Source: JBQTKD01 sp052389435
GTDB taxonomy: Bacteria; Actinomycetota; Actinomycetes; Sporichthyales; Sporichthyaceae
Length of the DNA stretch: 51,989 bases
Reading direction: 5' to 3'
Assembly (NCBI GenBank): GCA_052389435.1
Contig: JBQTIB010000039.1
Span: forward strand, 1-51,989
Shown: positions 1-8,229 of the stretch, one piece after another
Position numbering within the stretch: the first letter of the stretch is position 1
Layout of the letters: each line of letters opens with the position of its first letter
Program-made: the position numbers and the translations under genes
The notes under the pieces: generated by a model
Database searches by the model: none
What the model was told of the DNA's origin: nothing
What the model saw: the letters and a program-made list of their open reading frames with translations, nothing else

Positions 1-19
1 GCCGCCGTCGCGGTCGGGG

Positions 20-55
20 GTGGGCGCCGACCGACGCGGCGCCCACCACGTTTTT
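20..55 (+). terminator. Rho-independent terminator of an upstream gene outside the window
   Basis: A 10-bp perfect GC-rich stem (20-29 with 37-46) closes a 7-base loop and is followed within five bases by a run of five T. It would end a plus-strand transcript entering from the left edge, so the DUF4331 gene downstream needs its own promoter. Confidence 0.75.
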
Positions 56-56
56 G

Positions 57-353
57 CGCCCCGGTCCTAGAGCGGACTCGGGGGGCGGGTGGGGGCACTT
101 GCTCGCCGCCCGGACTTCAAGTCCCCGCACAAGGGGGGCTATTGCACATCTGTTGCAGTACTGCACCGTGGCTGACCTGCGTGTTTCCGAAATTCGGGGG
201 TTTGGGCCATCTGGCGTTGCGTTTCGCTGTGATGTCGCCGGGCCAATCCTCGCCGCCGGTGGAGGAGAAGCGGACGGGGGCGAGCAATCGAGCGCACCCG
301 CTTCGTGGGCCGAACACCGGGCCCGCGATCCGAAGCCAGAAAGGGACCACTTC
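57..353 (+). promoter_or_regulatory. Upstream region of the DUF4331 gene with a 12-base perfect palindrome
   Basis: No convincing gene lies in these roughly 300 bases. A perfect palindrome TGCAGTACTGCA sits at 154-165, just after a TTGCAC at 142-147 that could be a -35 element. The palindrome is the right size for a dimeric repressor site. A purine-rich ribosome binding site (338-345) precedes the ATG at 354. The promoter and operator roles are inferred only from position and symmetry. Confidence 0.35.
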
Positions 354-1910
354 ATGCGAAATGTTCGGATCACACCCAGGCTGACCGCGGCGACCGCCGC
401 CGGTATGGCCGGGGCGATGGTGGTCGGCGGCCTGACCCTGATGGGTGGACAGGCGAGCAACGCGTCCAGCCACCGCGAGGCGCCGGCGATCCTCGCCGAC
501 CCGCAGGCGGACAACACCGACACCTACGCCTTCGTCAGCCCGGACAAGAAGAACACCGTCACGCTCCTGGCCAACTGGTACCCGTTCCAGGAGCCCAACG
601 GCGGCCCGAACTTCTACCCGTTCGCCACCGACGCGCGCTACAACATCCACGTCGACAACGACGGCGACGCCAAGCCCGACATCACCTACCGGTGGAAGTT
701 CAAGAACGTCGACAAGCGCGGAACCGACACCTTCCTGTACAACAACGGACCGGTCGGCTCGCTCAACGACCCGAACCTGCTCTTCAAGCAGCGGTACACG
801 CTGACGAAGATCGAAAACGGCAAGAGCACCGTCATCGTCAAGAACGGCACCGCCGCCCCGTCGTTCACCGGCCAGGCGTCTATGCCGAACTACGGCAAGC
901 TGCGCGCGCAGGCCACCCGCAAGCTCGACAAGGGCAGCGGCCGCACCTACGCGGGCGCGGCGGACGACTCCTTCGCGCTCGACCTGCGCGTCTTCGACCT
1001 GCTCTACGGGACGAAGCTCAAGGAGGTCGGCCAGGACACGCTCAAGGGCTACAACGTCAACACCCTGGCGATCCAGGTGCCGAAGAACGCCCTCGCGCTG
1101 AGGAAGAACGCCAAGAACAACCCGGTCATCGGGGTGTGGGCGACCACCGAGCGTCAGACCACCGAGATCGTCGAAGACGCTCCCGTGGTCGACAGCGGCA
1201 ACGGCGGCTCGAACGAGTCCCAGCCGCAGAAGTCGGGCCTGACCTGCGGCACTCCGCTGGAGGCCATCGGCTGCTCCAGCGTGAACAACCTGAAGGAGGG
1301 ACAGGTCACCACGGCGCGAGTCGTGAAGAAGTGGACTCAGGTCTCGCGTCTTGGCAACCCCCTGGTCAACGAGGCCGTCGCCCCGGCCGGTCTGAAGGAC
1401 GCCTTCCTGCGCCTGAAGCCCGCCGACGACGCCGACGTCGAACCGCTGGTCAAGCGCGTCACCGACCCTGAGGTGCCCAAGCTGATCGAGGCCATCTACG
1501 GCCTCAAGGCCCCGGCCACCCCCCGCAACGACCTGGTGCAGATCTTCCTGACCGGCGTCGCCAAGGACAACGGTCCGATCAAGGCCGACCTCAACTCGCT
1601 CGCCCTGAACAAGGACGTCGAGGGCGACATCCGGCCGGCGGAGATGCTCCGACTCAACATGAGCATCGCGCCGACCAAGAACCCGAACCGTCTCGGCGTG
1701 CTCGCCGGCGACCTTCAGGGCTTCCCGAACGGCCGTCGCCTCGGCGACGACGTCGTGGACATCGCAATCCAGGCCCTCATGGGTGCCGCTACGAAGGGCA
1801 TCGTGAAGGCGCTCGCCGCGGGCGACGGCGTGAACGAGAACAACAAGAAGTTCACCCGTTCGTTCCCGTACATCGCGGGCCCGAACAAGCAGGCCGTCAA
1901 CACCCAGTAG
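354..1910 (+). CDS. Secreted DUF4331 family protein
   Basis: This 518-residue protein starts at ATG 354, chosen because an AGAAAGGGA ribosome binding site lies eight bases upstream and an N-terminal signal/membrane segment follows directly (about residues 10-35, rich in Ala, Gly and Met). The open frame extends 100 codons further upstream but that part is not protein-like. After the signal comes the typical DUF4331 opening, SSHREAPAI, with Asp-rich stretches such as DNTDTYAFVSPD and DNDGDAKPDITY that look able to bind divalent metal. The biochemical role of DUF4331 is unknown. It is the first gene of a four-gene run with a TPR protein, a NicO metal transporter and a lipoprotein, suggesting a cell-surface job linked to metal handling; that link is inference. 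A GC-rich hairpin follows the stop codon. Confidence 0.9.
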   Translation: MRNVRITPRLTAATAAGMAGAMVVGGLTLMGGQASNASSHREAPAILADPQADNTDTYAFVSPDKKNTVTLLANWYPFQEPNGGPNFYPFATDARYNIHVDNDGDAKPDITYRWKFKNVDKRGTDTFLYNNGPVGSLNDPNLLFKQRYTLTKIENGKSTVIVKNGTAAPSFTGQASMPNYGKLRAQATRKLDKGSGRTYAGAADDSFALDLRVFDLLYGTKLKEVGQDTLKGYNVNTLAIQVPKNALALRKNAKNNPVIGVWATTERQTTEIVEDAPVVDSGNGGSNESQPQKSGLTCGTPLEAIGCSSVNNLKEGQVTTARVVKKWTQVSRLGNPLVNEAVAPAGLKDAFLRLKPADDADVEPLVKRVTDPEVPKLIEAIYGLKAPATPRNDLVQIFLTGVAKDNGPIKADLNSLALNKDVEGDIRPAEMLRLNMSIAPTKNPNRLGVLAGDLQGFPNGRRLGDDVVDIAIQALMGAATKGIVKALAAGDGVNENNKKFTRSFPYIAGPNKQAVNTQ

Positions 1911-1915
1911 TTCCC

Positions 1916-1954
1916 TGCGGCGGGCGGCGGCCATCGCGGTCGGCGCCCGCCGCA
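1916..1954 (+). terminator. GC-rich hairpin between the DUF4331 and TPR genes
   Basis: An 11-bp perfect stem (1916-1926 with 1944-1954) with a 17-base loop starts six bases after the DUF4331 stop. There is no T-run, so it may be a weak terminator or an mRNA-stabilising structure that lowers expression of the downstream genes relative to the first. A 13-base direct repeat, ccagtaccgccgc, follows at about 1954-1982. Confidence 0.45.
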
Positions 1955-2012
1955 CCAGTACCGCCGCCCCAGTACCGCCGCGCCCCGTGCCGCCATTCCC
2001 ATCGGAGGATCG

Positions 2013-3302
2013 ATGCCCCGTCGTCACCGCACCGGCCGCGTCGCGATCGTCGTCGTGGCCGCGCTCGGGTTGCTGGTCGGCGGCGGCATCGGAGTCAACC
2101 TCGGTCGGGATTCCGACGGGCTCGCGACGGCCGACCGCACGATCGCGTTGGCCGCCGAGATCGGCGACGTGGGTCGTCTGCAACGTCGGCTCGCCGACCA
2201 GCCCGCCGACTCCGCCGCCTGGGCCGCCCTGGGCGCGGCCTACCTGGAGCGCTCCCGAGCCAACGGAGACCCCTCGCTGTACGCGAAGGCCGAAGAGGCC
2301 ATCACGCGGTCGCTTGCGCTCGATTCGACGGAGAATCTGCCGGCGTTCATCGGCATGGGCGCCCTGGCCAATGCCCGCCACGACTTCGCGCAGGCGCTGA
2401 CCTGGGGTCAGAAGGCCCGCGCCGTCAGCGATTTCAGCCCCGGGGCCTACGGGGTCCTCGTCGACGCCTACACCCAGCTCGGGCGGCGGGCCGAAGCCAG
2501 CGCGGCGGCCCAGCGCATGCTCGACCTGTCCCCCACCCTTCCCGCCCTGTCCCGCGCCGCCTACGACCTCGAGCAGCGCGGGTCGCTCGCCGCCGCCCGG
2601 CAGTTGCTGACCGACGCGCTCGAAGACAGCTTCGAGGCCGCCTCCATCGGGTTCCTTCGTCATCAGCTCGGCGAACTGGCGATCAACGCCGGAGAGCTGG
2701 GCACGGCCGACGGCCACTACCGCGCGGGCCTGGCTGTGGACCCGGGCAATCCGACGCTGCTGCACGGCCGTGCCAAAGTCGCCGCCCTGCGCGGCAAGAC
2801 CGCCGACGCCGTCCGCGACTACGCCGAACTCGTCGGCCGCGTTCCGAACCCGCAGTACCTCGTCGAGTACGGCGAGGTCCTGCTCAAGGCGGGACGCACA
2901 GCCGAGGCGGCGGCGCAGTTCGAGGTCGTCGAGACCGTTCAACGGCTGTTCGTCGCCAACGGCGGCAAGGACGAGCTGTCCCTGGCCGAGTACGAAGCCG
3001 ACCACGGTTCCCCCGACCGCGCCGTGAGCCTGGCCCGCAAGGAGTGGGACCGCCGCCAGTTCGCCGTGGTGGCGGACGCCCTTGCCTGGGCGCTGCACCG
3101 CGCCGGAGATTCCAAGCAGGCGCTGAAGTACGCCGACCTGGCCCTGGCCGGCGGCTGGCGCAACGCCCTGTTCGCCTTCCACCGCAGCGAGATCCAGCGG
3201 GCGCTGGGCAACTCCGCCGCCGCACGTTCGGACGCCGCGCTCGCCAAGAGGTACAACCCGGCCTTCGACCCGGACCTCCCGGCCCTGGGCAGGTCCCTGT
3301 GA
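2013..3302 (+). CDS. Membrane-anchored tetratricopeptide repeat protein
   Basis: This 429-residue protein begins at ATG 2013, nine bases after a GGAGGAT ribosome binding site. Residues 9-30 form a single hydrophobic N-terminal anchor. From about residue 64 to the C terminus the sequence is a chain of helical pairs with the TPR pattern (W/Y-L-G-A-Y/F-A spacing), for example around 68-105, 110-140 and 145-175. TPR arrays act as protein-binding scaffolds; the partner is probably another product of this cluster. Its TGA overlaps the ATG of the transporter gene (TGATG), so the two are translationally coupled. Orientation is likely N-in with the TPR domain outside the membrane. Confidence 0.85.
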   Translation: MPRRHRTGRVAIVVVAALGLLVGGGIGVNLGRDSDGLATADRTIALAAEIGDVGRLQRRLADQPADSAAWAALGAAYLERSRANGDPSLYAKAEEAITRSLALDSTENLPAFIGMGALANARHDFAQALTWGQKARAVSDFSPGAYGVLVDAYTQLGRRAEASAAAQRMLDLSPTLPALSRAAYDLEQRGSLAAARQLLTDALEDSFEAASIGFLRHQLGELAINAGELGTADGHYRAGLAVDPGNPTLLHGRAKVAALRGKTADAVRDYAELVGRVPNPQYLVEYGEVLLKAGRTAEAAAQFEVVETVQRLFVANGGKDELSLAEYEADHGSPDRAVSLARKEWDRRQFAVVADALAWALHRAGDSKQALKYADLALAGGWRNALFAFHRSEIQRALGNSAAARSDAALAKRYNPAFDPDLPALGRSL

Positions 3303-4963
3303 TGCGGCGACGGGGCGGGCTGCTCGCTCTGCTCACCCTCGCAGCGTTCGCCTGCGGGCTGGCCGGCACCCCGGCCTCCGCGCATCCGCTGAACAACTTC
3401 TCGATCAACCAGCACCATGCCCTGACGGTGCATCAGGACCGTGTGGAGGACCGCGCGGTCGTGGATCTCGCGGAAATCCCGACCCTGCAGGCCAGGAAGG
3501 CGGTCGACCGCGACGGCAACGGGGAGTTCTCCCCCGCCGAACTCGACCGGGCGGCCGTCCGCGAGTGCGCGTCCCTGCTGCGCGGGCTGCGGGCCGAGGT
3601 CGACGGGACGCCGCTGACGTGGCGCTCCACCGGATCGAGTCTGGTCTACCTGCCCGGAGAGAACGGCCTGTCGGTCAGCCGCTACGAATGCGACTTCAGC
3701 GCCCCGGCAGACCTCTCCGGCCCGGCGCGCCTGCGCTTCGGCACCGAGTACCAGGCCTCGCACGTGGGTTGGCGGGAGATCGTCGCCACCGGCGCCGGCG
3801 TGCGCTTCACCGCCGCGTCCGTCGCCGAGCGCAGCATCAGCGACGAACTGCGCGCCTACCCGAACGATCTGCTCGCGACCCCGCTGGACCAGCGCACCGC
3901 AGACATCTCCGCGACGCCCGGATCCGGAGCCTCCCCCGGCCTCACCCCGCAGGTGGACGGCGTCGGGCCGATGACCCGGCTGGTCGCACCGGTCCAGAAC
4001 ACCTTCGACGATCTGCTCGACCGCGACCTGACCGTGCCCGTCGGCTTGGCCGCGGTCGCGCTGTCGATGCTGCTCGGCGCCGCCCACGCCCTGCTCCCCG
4101 GGCACGGCAAGACCGTCATGGCGGCGTATCTGGTGGGCCGTCACGGCGGAGCGCGCGACGCCGTGCTCGTGGGCGCGACGGTGACCTTCACCCACACCGC
4201 CGGGGTGCTCGGCATGGGACTGCTGCTCTCCGCCAGCGCCGCGGTCAGCGGCGACGGTCTGCTCGCCTGGCTCGGGGTGATCAGCGGCGCACTGATCGCC
4301 GGCATCGGGGTGTTCCTGCTGCGTTCGGCGTGGCGCCACCGCGGGGAACCGCCTGCGGCGCACGGACACGGCGAGGGCCACACGCACACGCACGGCTTCT
4401 CCCTCGGCCGCCGCGGCGGGCACGGCCACGGGCACGGCCACGGGCACGGCCACGGGCACGGGCATGGACACGGGCATGGACACGGGAAGGACGACCACGC
4501 CCACGAGGCGCCCGTCGCAGCGGTCGACGACGCGTGGTTCTTCCCGACTCCGCCGCCCGCCGAGGCCGCAGTCGCCGTCGCGGAGCGGCCGCAGGCCCAA
4601 CTCCTCGTCGAAGACGCCCCCGACGAGCGGACCCCGTTCTCCCGCCGGGGCCTGATCGGCCTCGGCGTCGCCGGCGGCCTGGTCCCCAGCCCCTCCGCCC
4701 TCATCGTGTTGCTGGGCGCCATCGCCCTGGGCCGGACCTGGTTCGGCGTCGGCCTCGTCTTCGGCTACGGCGTCGGCATGGCCGCAACCCTGATGGCCGC
4801 CGGCCTGCTGCTCGTAAAGTTCCGCGACGGCGTCGCGGCCCGCATGGCCGAACGCGGCACGCGCGTGGGCCGCCGGCTCTCGACGTGGACGCCGATCTTC
4901 ACCGCCCTGCTGGTGGTCCTCGTCGGCGCCGGCCTGGTTATGAACGAACTGTCTCGGATCTGA
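3302..4963 (+). CDS. NicO/RcnA-type nickel-cobalt transporter with extracytoplasmic EF-hand-like domain and His repeat
   Basis: The 553-residue product starts at ATG 3302, overlapping the previous stop. It has a signal peptide (1-28), then an extracytoplasmic domain of about 210 residues containing a canonical 12-residue EF-hand loop (69-80: Asp69, Asp71, Asn73, Glu75, Ser77, Glu80), then a membrane region with the NicO signature HALLPGHGKT (262-271). A cytoplasmic-looking loop follows with an uninterrupted His-Gly alternation (about 373-393) and more His around it. The C-terminal membrane half has a second family motif, GGLVPSPSALIVLL. NicO/RcnA proteins move Ni(II) or Co(II), usually outward. 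The fusion of a possible calcium-sensing domain to this transporter, with DUF4331 and TPR neighbours, is unusual. Direction of transport and metal are inferred. Confidence 0.85.
   Translation: MRRRGGLLALLTLAAFACGLAGTPASAHPLNNFSINQHHALTVHQDRVEDRAVVDLAEIPTLQARKAVDRDGNGEFSPAELDRAAVRECASLLRGLRAEVDGTPLTWRSTGSSLVYLPGENGLSVSRYECDFSAPADLSGPARLRFGTEYQASHVGWREIVATGAGVRFTAASVAERSISDELRAYPNDLLATPLDQRTADISATPGSGASPGLTPQVDGVGPMTRLVAPVQNTFDDLLDRDLTVPVGLAAVALSMLLGAAHALLPGHGKTVMAAYLVGRHGGARDAVLVGATVTFTHTAGVLGMGLLLSASAAVSGDGLLAWLGVISGALIAGIGVFLLRSAWRHRGEPPAAHGHGEGHTHTHGFSLGRRGGHGHGHGHGHGHGHGHGHGHGHGKDDHAHEAPVAAVDDAWFFPTPPPAEAAVAVAERPQAQLLVEDAPDERTPFSRRGLIGLGVAGGLVPSPSALIVLLGAIALGRTWFGVGLVFGYGVGMAATLMAAGLLLVKFRDGVAARMAERGTRVGRRLSTWTPIFTALLVVLVGAGLVMNELSRI
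4419..4487 (+). repeat. Tandem short repeat encoding the His-Gly tract
   Basis: A 12-base unit, ggcacggccacg, is repeated about three times and then degrades into ggcatggacacg units. It encodes alternating Gly-His inside the NicO gene. Unit length is a multiple of three, so copy-number change would alter the tract length without shifting the frame. Confidence 0.85.
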
Positions 4964-4971
4964 GGGGAATC

Positions 4972-5310
4972 GTGCGCACCACCGTTGTCAACGCGACGCT
5001 CGCCGTCGCCGCTCTGCTCGCCCTGACCGCCTGCGGCGGTTCCGAGGCCGACGGCACGTTCGCCGCCGGCACGGAGAAGTACCCGCTGAGCTGTCTGCAG
5101 CACCAGGACGCGATGCCCGGGAAGTCCTACGCGGGCGACGAAGGCGCGAACACCGCCGCCGTCTTCCAGATGTTGGAGTACTTCACCGCCAACAGGGCGG
5201 TGAAGACCTACTGCGACGGCAAGCCCCCCGGCAAGGTCGACCGCGCCTGGGCCCAGACCTACGTAGACCTCGGCGCCGATCGCGCCAACGTCGCGCACAT
5301 CCTCGGCTGA
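4972..5310 (+). CDS. Small secreted lipoprotein, unknown function
   Basis: A 112-residue protein starting at GTG 4972, with a GAGGGG ribosome binding site overlapping the end of the transporter gene (8-base gap between stop and start). The N terminus is a short lipoprotein signal with lipobox LTAC and lipidated Cys21. The mature part has two more Cys (Cys50 and about Cys83) that could form a disulphide. I do not recognise the family. Tight spacing places it in the DUF4331/TPR/NicO transcription unit, so it may be a surface partner of that system. Confidence 0.75.
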   Translation: MRTTVVNATLAVAALLALTACGGSEADGTFAAGTEKYPLSCLQHQDAMPGKSYAGDEGANTAAVFQMLEYFTANRAVKTYCDGKPPGKVDRAWAQTYVDLGADRANVAHILG

Positions 5311-5316
5311 GGCGGG

Positions 5317-6231
5317 TCAGCTCGGTCCGAGGCCCAGGGCCTTGTAGATCTCCAGCGTCGAGGTGGAGCGGTTCAACGTGTAGAAGTGCAGACCGGGCGC
5401 ACCGCCGTCCAGCAGCCTGCGACACAGGTCGCTGGCGGCCTCGACGCCGATGGCACGGACGCGGACCGGGTCGTCGCCGACCGCGAGGAGCCGTTCGGCC
5501 AGGGCCGGCGGGAAAGTCGCGCCGGACAGCTGCGCGAAGCGCTGGATCTGCTTGACGTTGGTGACCGGCATGATCCCGGGCAGGATCGGGATCGTGCAGC
5601 CGTGCGCGGCGGCGCGGTCGACGAGGCGGAAGTAGTCGTCGGCGTCGAAGAAGAACTGGGTGATGGCGAAGTCCGCGCCGGCGGCCGCCTTCTGGGCGAG
5701 GTACTTCGCGTCGGTCTCGAGGTCCGGCGACTCCGGGTGGCCCTCGGGAAAGGCCGCGACGCCCACGCAGAACGGTCCGAGCTCTCGCACGAGCCGGACG
5801 AGTTGGTCGGCGTGCTCGAGACCTTCGGGGTGGGGTTCCCACGTCGCGTCCGGGCCGCCGGGCGGGTCGCCGCGCAGCGCGAGGACGTTCTTGATGCCGG
5901 CGGCCGCGAAGGAGCCGATGACCGAGCGCAACTCGGCGCGCGAGGACCCGACGCACGTGAAGTGACCGACGGCGGTCAGGGTGGTGTCGGTGGCGATGTG
6001 CTCGATGATCCGCACGGTCCGGTCGCGGGTGGACCCGCCCGCGCCGTAGGTCACCGAGACGAAGGTCGGGGCCAGCGGTTCGAGGCGACGGATCGCCTCC
6101 CACAGGGTCCGCTCGCCCTCGTCTGAGGCGGGTGGGAAGAACTCGAAGGAGAAGGAGCGCCCGCCGGCGGCCAGCAGGTCGCGGAGCGTGCTGCCGAGGC
6201 CGGGCCGGGCCGCTGCGTCGTCGGTCGTCAT
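5317..6231 (-). CDS. metF: Methylenetetrahydrofolate reductase
   Basis: This 304-residue flavoenzyme reduces 5,10-methylene-THF to 5-methyl-THF for methionine synthesis. The family-defining FSFEFFPP motif (catalytic Glu at residue 30) and LRGDPP (Asp122) match the active-site residues of the E. coli enzyme, and FITQFFFD-type and PGIMPV segments complete the barrel. Length is normal. On the reverse strand a TACGCT -10 box ends ten bases before the ATG, giving a very short leader. The gene is divergent from crtI with only 44 bases between the starts, so the promoters are back to back. Its stop converges on the upstream lipoprotein gene with six bases between. Confidence 0.95.
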   Translation of the reverse strand: MTTDDAAARPGLGSTLRDLLAAGGRSFSFEFFPPASDEGERTLWEAIRRLEPLAPTFVSVTYGAGGSTRDRTVRIIEHIATDTTLTAVGHFTCVGSSRAELRSVIGSFAAAGIKNVLALRGDPPGGPDATWEPHPEGLEHADQLVRLVRELGPFCVGVAAFPEGHPESPDLETDAKYLAQKAAAGADFAITQFFFDADDYFRLVDRAAAHGCTIPILPGIMPVTNVKQIQRFAQLSGATFPPALAERLLAVGDDPVRVRAIGVEAASDLCRRLLDGGAPGLHFYTLNRSTSTLEIYKALGLGPS

Positions 6232-6275
6232 AGTGAAGGTCAGCGTAACGATCGAGAGGGCGGGAACGGACGCAG

Positions 6276-7784
6276 ATGCGCACTACGACAGGGCCGTCCG
6301 AGCGAGTCGTCGTCGTCGGAGCGGGTCTCGCGGGCCTGTCCGCGGCCCTTCGCCTGGCCGCCGGCGGGCGCACGGTCACCCTGCTCGAGCGGGAGAACCA
6401 CGTCGGCGGGCGTGCCGGGCTGCGCGAGATCGACGGCTACCGCTTCGACACCGGCCCCACCGTGCTGACCATGCCGGACCTGATCGCCGACGCCTTCGAC
6501 TGCGTCGGCGAGCGGATGGCGGACTGGTTGACCCTGGAGCGTCTCGATCCCGCCTACCGGGCCCGATTCGCCGACGGCTCCCACCTCGACGTCCGGGCGA
6601 GCGTCGAGGACACCGCCGCCGAGATCGAAGCGCTGTGCGGCGCGGCCGAGGCGGCCGGCTACCGCGACCTCGTCGCGTGGTTGACCCGGCTCTATCGGGC
6701 CCAGATGCGCCGGTTCATCGACGCCAACCTCGACTCCCCGCTGGACCTGCTCGTCCCCGACCTGGCCCGTCTCGCCGCCGCCGGCGGCTTCGGCAGGCTC
6801 GGCCCGGCCGTCTCCCGGCGGGTGAGGGATCCGCGGGTGCGGCGGGTGTTCACCTTCCAGGCGATGTACGCGGGCCTGGCCCCCGCCCAGGCGCTGGCGG
6901 CCTACGGCGTCATCTCCTACATGGACACCGTCGCCGGCGTGTACTTCCCCAAGGGTGGCATGCACGCCGTGCCGGCGGCGCTGGCCGGAGCCGCGGCCAA
7001 GCACGGCGTCGAGGTCCGCCTCGGCGCCGAGGTGCGGTCGATCGAGCGGGCCGCAGGCCGAGCGGTCGCGGTACAGACCACGGGCGGGGATCGCGTCGAG
7101 TGCGACGCCCTGGTGCTGACCGCCGACCTGCCGGTGGCGTGGCAGAGCCTGCTCGGTGCTCCGCCGCGGCGTCTGGCGCGACTGCGGTACTCCCCCTCGT
7201 GCGCGCTGCTGCTCGCGGGTTCGAGCGCCGCGTTCCCGGATCGCGCCCACCACGAGATCGACTTCGGCGCCTCCTGGGATGCCACCTTCGCCGAGATCGT
7301 CGACGGCGGAGCGACGATGAGCGACCCGTCCTTCCTCGTCAGCACGCCCACCCGCAGCGACCCGAGCCTGGCTCCGGCCGGCCGGCACTGCTACTCGGTG
7401 CTGTTCCCCACCCCGAACCTGAGCGCAGGTCAGGACTGGGCCGTCTCGGGACCCGGCTATCGGGAGCACATGCTCGCGACGCTCGAGGCCCGCGGCTGGT
7501 CCGGCTTCGCCGCGGGCATCGACGCGGCCGAGTTCGCCACCCCGGCGGACTGGGCCGCGCGCGGCATGGCCGCCGGCACACCGTTCGCGGCCTCGCACCT
7601 GTTCCGCCAGACCGGACCCTTCCGGCCCCGGAACCTGGCGCGGGGCTGGGACAACGTGGTGTTCGCGGGCTCTGGAACGACACCGGGCGTCGGCGTGCCC
7701 AGTGTGCTCGTGTCCGGCCGGTTGGCGGCCGAACGAATCCTCGGCCCGGACCGGCGCTACCGCTCTCGAGCCTGGCCGTACTGA
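6276..7784 (+). CDS. crtI: Phytoene desaturase
   Basis: A 502-residue FAD-dependent desaturase that converts phytoene to lycopene or neurosporene. The N terminus carries the Rossmann dinucleotide fold VVVVGAGLAGLSAAL (glycines at 15, 17 and 20), and the C terminus carries the carotenoid-oxidase signature GTTPGVGVPSVLVSGR. Length matches CrtI. It is divergent from metF. Unlike many actinobacterial clusters it is not directly followed by crtB; two ANTAR regulator genes and a DUF5302 gene lie between them. Confidence 0.93.
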   Translation: MRTTTGPSERVVVVGAGLAGLSAALRLAAGGRTVTLLERENHVGGRAGLREIDGYRFDTGPTVLTMPDLIADAFDCVGERMADWLTLERLDPAYRARFADGSHLDVRASVEDTAAEIEALCGAAEAAGYRDLVAWLTRLYRAQMRRFIDANLDSPLDLLVPDLARLAAAGGFGRLGPAVSRRVRDPRVRRVFTFQAMYAGLAPAQALAAYGVISYMDTVAGVYFPKGGMHAVPAALAGAAAKHGVEVRLGAEVRSIERAAGRAVAVQTTGGDRVECDALVLTADLPVAWQSLLGAPPRRLARLRYSPSCALLLAGSSAAFPDRAHHEIDFGASWDATFAEIVDGGATMSDPSFLVSTPTRSDPSLAPAGRHCYSVLFPTPNLSAGQDWAVSGPGYREHMLATLEARGWSGFAAGIDAAEFATPADWAARGMAAGTPFAASHLFRQTGPFRPRNLARGWDNVVFAGSGTTPGVGVPSVLVSGRLAAERILGPDRRYRSRAWPY

Positions 7785-8199
7785 CCCGCCGGCTATCTGA
7801 GGCCCCGTCAGCACCGTTGCTTGACCGGCCGCACCACCGGGTCGACAATTGGCCCTGTTCGCCTCCAGACCCCGGGCGAGCCGGCGTGACGACTCCCGTC
7901 CCGGCCGCCGGAGGCACCCACGAACTCGCGTTCGCAGGAGTGCCGCTGCGCCGTCGCGGCAGGCGGGCCCGCGAGGGCGGCGGCAGACCGGACCGGGGGC
8001 GTAGTAGGAACGCCGCCCGACCGGCCGGGCGGGGTCGTCACGACCGGACTCGGTCGCCGGGTGGGTTTCGCGGCGCCGTCGGGTGCGGCGCTACGCTGGA
8101 GCCATCTGCGACGACGCGTTCGTGGACGGGACGTCGATCGGGCCGTAGGGCCCGTCCGTCGTACCGAACCACCTGCGCCGTGCGGATGGAGGCAGCCAC
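7785..8199. other. Gene-free stretch between crtI and the first ANTAR gene
   Basis: About 415 bases with no credible coding sequence on either strand: open frames here are high-GC shadows lacking motifs. A TACGCT -10-like box at about 8092-8097 could serve the GAF-ANTAR gene, and an 11-base palindrome gtcgtcacgac lies near 8034. A GGAGG ribosome binding site at 8188-8192 serves a short leader ORF described separately. Confidence 0.4.
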
Positions 8200-8229
8200 A
8201 TGGCGACGTCGCCATCGTCGGGGCGATGA
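8200..8229 (+). CDS. Nine-residue leader ORF overlapping the GAF-ANTAR start
   Basis: A strong GGAGG (8188-8192) is spaced correctly for ATG 8200, which opens a nine-codon frame (MATSPSSGR) ending in TGA at 8227-8229. That stop overlaps ATG 8226 of the GAF-ANTAR gene as ATGA. The larger gene has no ribosome binding site of its own at this distance, so it would be translated by re-initiation after the leader. A sequencing-independent check of the true start is needed to exclude an upstream in-frame non-ATG start. Confidence 0.4.
   Translation: MATSPSSGR

Noticed and set aside
142..384. An 80-codon frame before the DUF4331 gene
   Set aside because: No ribosome binding site, no motif, and it overlaps the real gene start.
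117..3182. A 1021-codon open frame on the minus strand opposite the DUF4331 and TPR genes
   Set aside because: High-GC shadow with Arg/Gly/Val-rich composition and no motifs; the plus-strand genes have good starts and recognisable families.
4419..4487. Short regular repeats that might suggest a CRISPR array
   Set aside because: The units are contiguous, without spacers, and encode a His-Gly tract in frame.
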